Shown here one piece after another: positions 63,492 through 64,000 of a stretch of 64,000 nucleotides of DNA. The DNA is from Bog-473 sp963783965. GTDB lineage: Bacteria > Actinomycetota > Acidimicrobiia > Acidimicrobiales > RAAP-2. A model generated the notes under the pieces. It had not been told where the DNA came from. It saw only the letters and a list, made by a program, of their open reading frames with translations, and did no database searches. Position 1 is the first letter of the stretch. Every line of letters starts with the position of its first letter. Location: assembly GCA_963783965.1 (NCBI GenBank), contig CAWAPQ010000002.1, forward strand, positions 248,001 to 312,000. Direction: 5' to 3'. Both the position numbers and the translations under genes were made by a program.

Positions 63492-64000
63492 GAACCACTT
63501 TCACCTCGGAATCGGTGACCGAGGGACATCCGGACAAAATGGCCGACCAGGTCTCCGATGCCGTGCTCGACGCGATGCTGGAGGGCGACCCCTCGAGCCG
63601 GGTGGCCTGTGAGACGTTGCTGACCACCGGCCTCGTGGTGGTGGCGGGCGAGGTCACCACGTCGACCTACGTCGACATCCCTTCCCTCGTGCGCGACACG
63701 GTGTGCGAGATCGGCTACGACAACGACACCTACGGCTTCAACGGCAAGACGTGCGGCGTGCTCGTGACCCTGGACGCGCAGTCGCCGGACATCGCACAGG
63801 GTGTCGACGCGGCCTTCGAGCTGCGCAGTGGCAAGGCGGGCGAGGACGTTCTCAACGCGCAGGGCGCCGGCGACCAGGGGATGATGTTCGGCTACGCCTG
63901 CGACGAGACGCCGGACCTGATGCCGCTGCCCATCTGGCTGGCCCACCGCCTCTCCGAGCGACTGGCCCAGGTGCGACGCGCCGGGGCGGTGCCGTACCTC
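63488..64000 (+). CDS. metK: S-adenosylmethionine synthetase MetK, N-terminal part (3' end outside window)
   Basis: The first 171 codons of MetK, which makes SAM from methionine and ATP. 'FTSESVTEGHPDKMADQVSDAVLDAML' (region 5-31) and 'GAGDQGMMFGYACDETPDLMPLPIWLAHRL' (about 129-158) are diagnostic ATP/metal-binding segments. The full protein is usually about 390-400 aa, so more than half lies beyond the window. GTG 63488 overlaps the coaBC stop (GTGA). Confidence 0.95.
   Translation, partial: MRTTFTSESVTEGHPDKMADQVSDAVLDAMLEGDPSSRVACETLLTTGLVVVAGEVTTSTYVDIPSLVRDTVCEIGYDNDTYGFNGKTCGVLVTLDAQSPDIAQGVDAAFELRSGKAGEDVLNAQGAGDQGMMFGYACDETPDLMPLPIWLAHRLSERLAQVRRAGAVPYL

Overview
The window is high-GC DNA from an actinobacterium. 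The evidence is a murein/division cluster without ftsA but with sepF, divIVA and yggT, a Bpa-type proteasome activator, an actinobacterial integration host factor beside gmk-rpoZ-coaBC-metK, a complete-looking late menaquinone cluster, and many GTG starts. The style of the proteins suggests a deep-branching class such as Acidimicrobiia; that placement is inference. Almost everything here is core chromosome: I see no insertion sequence, prophage, CRISPR array, rRNA or convincing tRNA.

Layout. 1-17.9 kb: division and cell-wall cluster (mraZ end, rsmH, ftsL, ftsI, murE, mraY, ftsW, murG, murC, murB, ftsQ, ftsZ, ylmE, sepF, yggT, divIVA, a DksA/TraR-type protein, lspA). murF and murD, which normally sit in this cluster, are absent. 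17.9-22.9 kb: rluD, a group-2 sigma factor, a histidine phosphatase, an Rrf2 regulator, an alkaline-phosphatase-fold enzyme and the proteasome activator. 23-30.3 kb: dnaE, two unrecognised genes and a YyaL-type thioredoxin-domain protein. 30.4-32.7 kb: an SDR enzyme, then an AhpD-like protein plus an ECF41-type sigma factor behind a promoter that matches the known ECF41 target. 32.7-38.3 kb: menaquinone genes menE, menB, menA, menH, menD. 38.3-45.0 kb: a DUF222-type HNH protein, a broken carotenoid oxygenase gene, tyrS, a lipoprotein, a flavin reductase and small or unknown genes. 45.4-51.5 kb: nfuA-like gene, aroC-aroK-aroB-aroQ, pepQ, efp, nusB. 51.6-60.8 kb: pyrimidine operon pyrR-pyrB-pyrC-carA-carB-pyrD-pyrF with a PyrR-binding RNA hairpin in its leader. 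60.9-64 kb: mihF, gmk, rpoZ, coaBC, start of metK.

The genes are tightly packed, and many neighbours share ATGA or GTGA stop/start overlaps, which implies translational coupling in long operons. Several genes (nfuA-like, aroC, mihF and an unknown gene) have a TANNNT -10 box exactly six bases before the start codon, which suggests leaderless transcripts.

A caution: at least six single-base frame breaks, mostly at C or G runs, interrupt otherwise good genes (murG end, sepF, an unknown gene at 27.1 kb, menA, and the carotenoid oxygenase twice). The clustering at homopolymers suggests sequence errors rather than decay, but this cannot be settled from the window alone.
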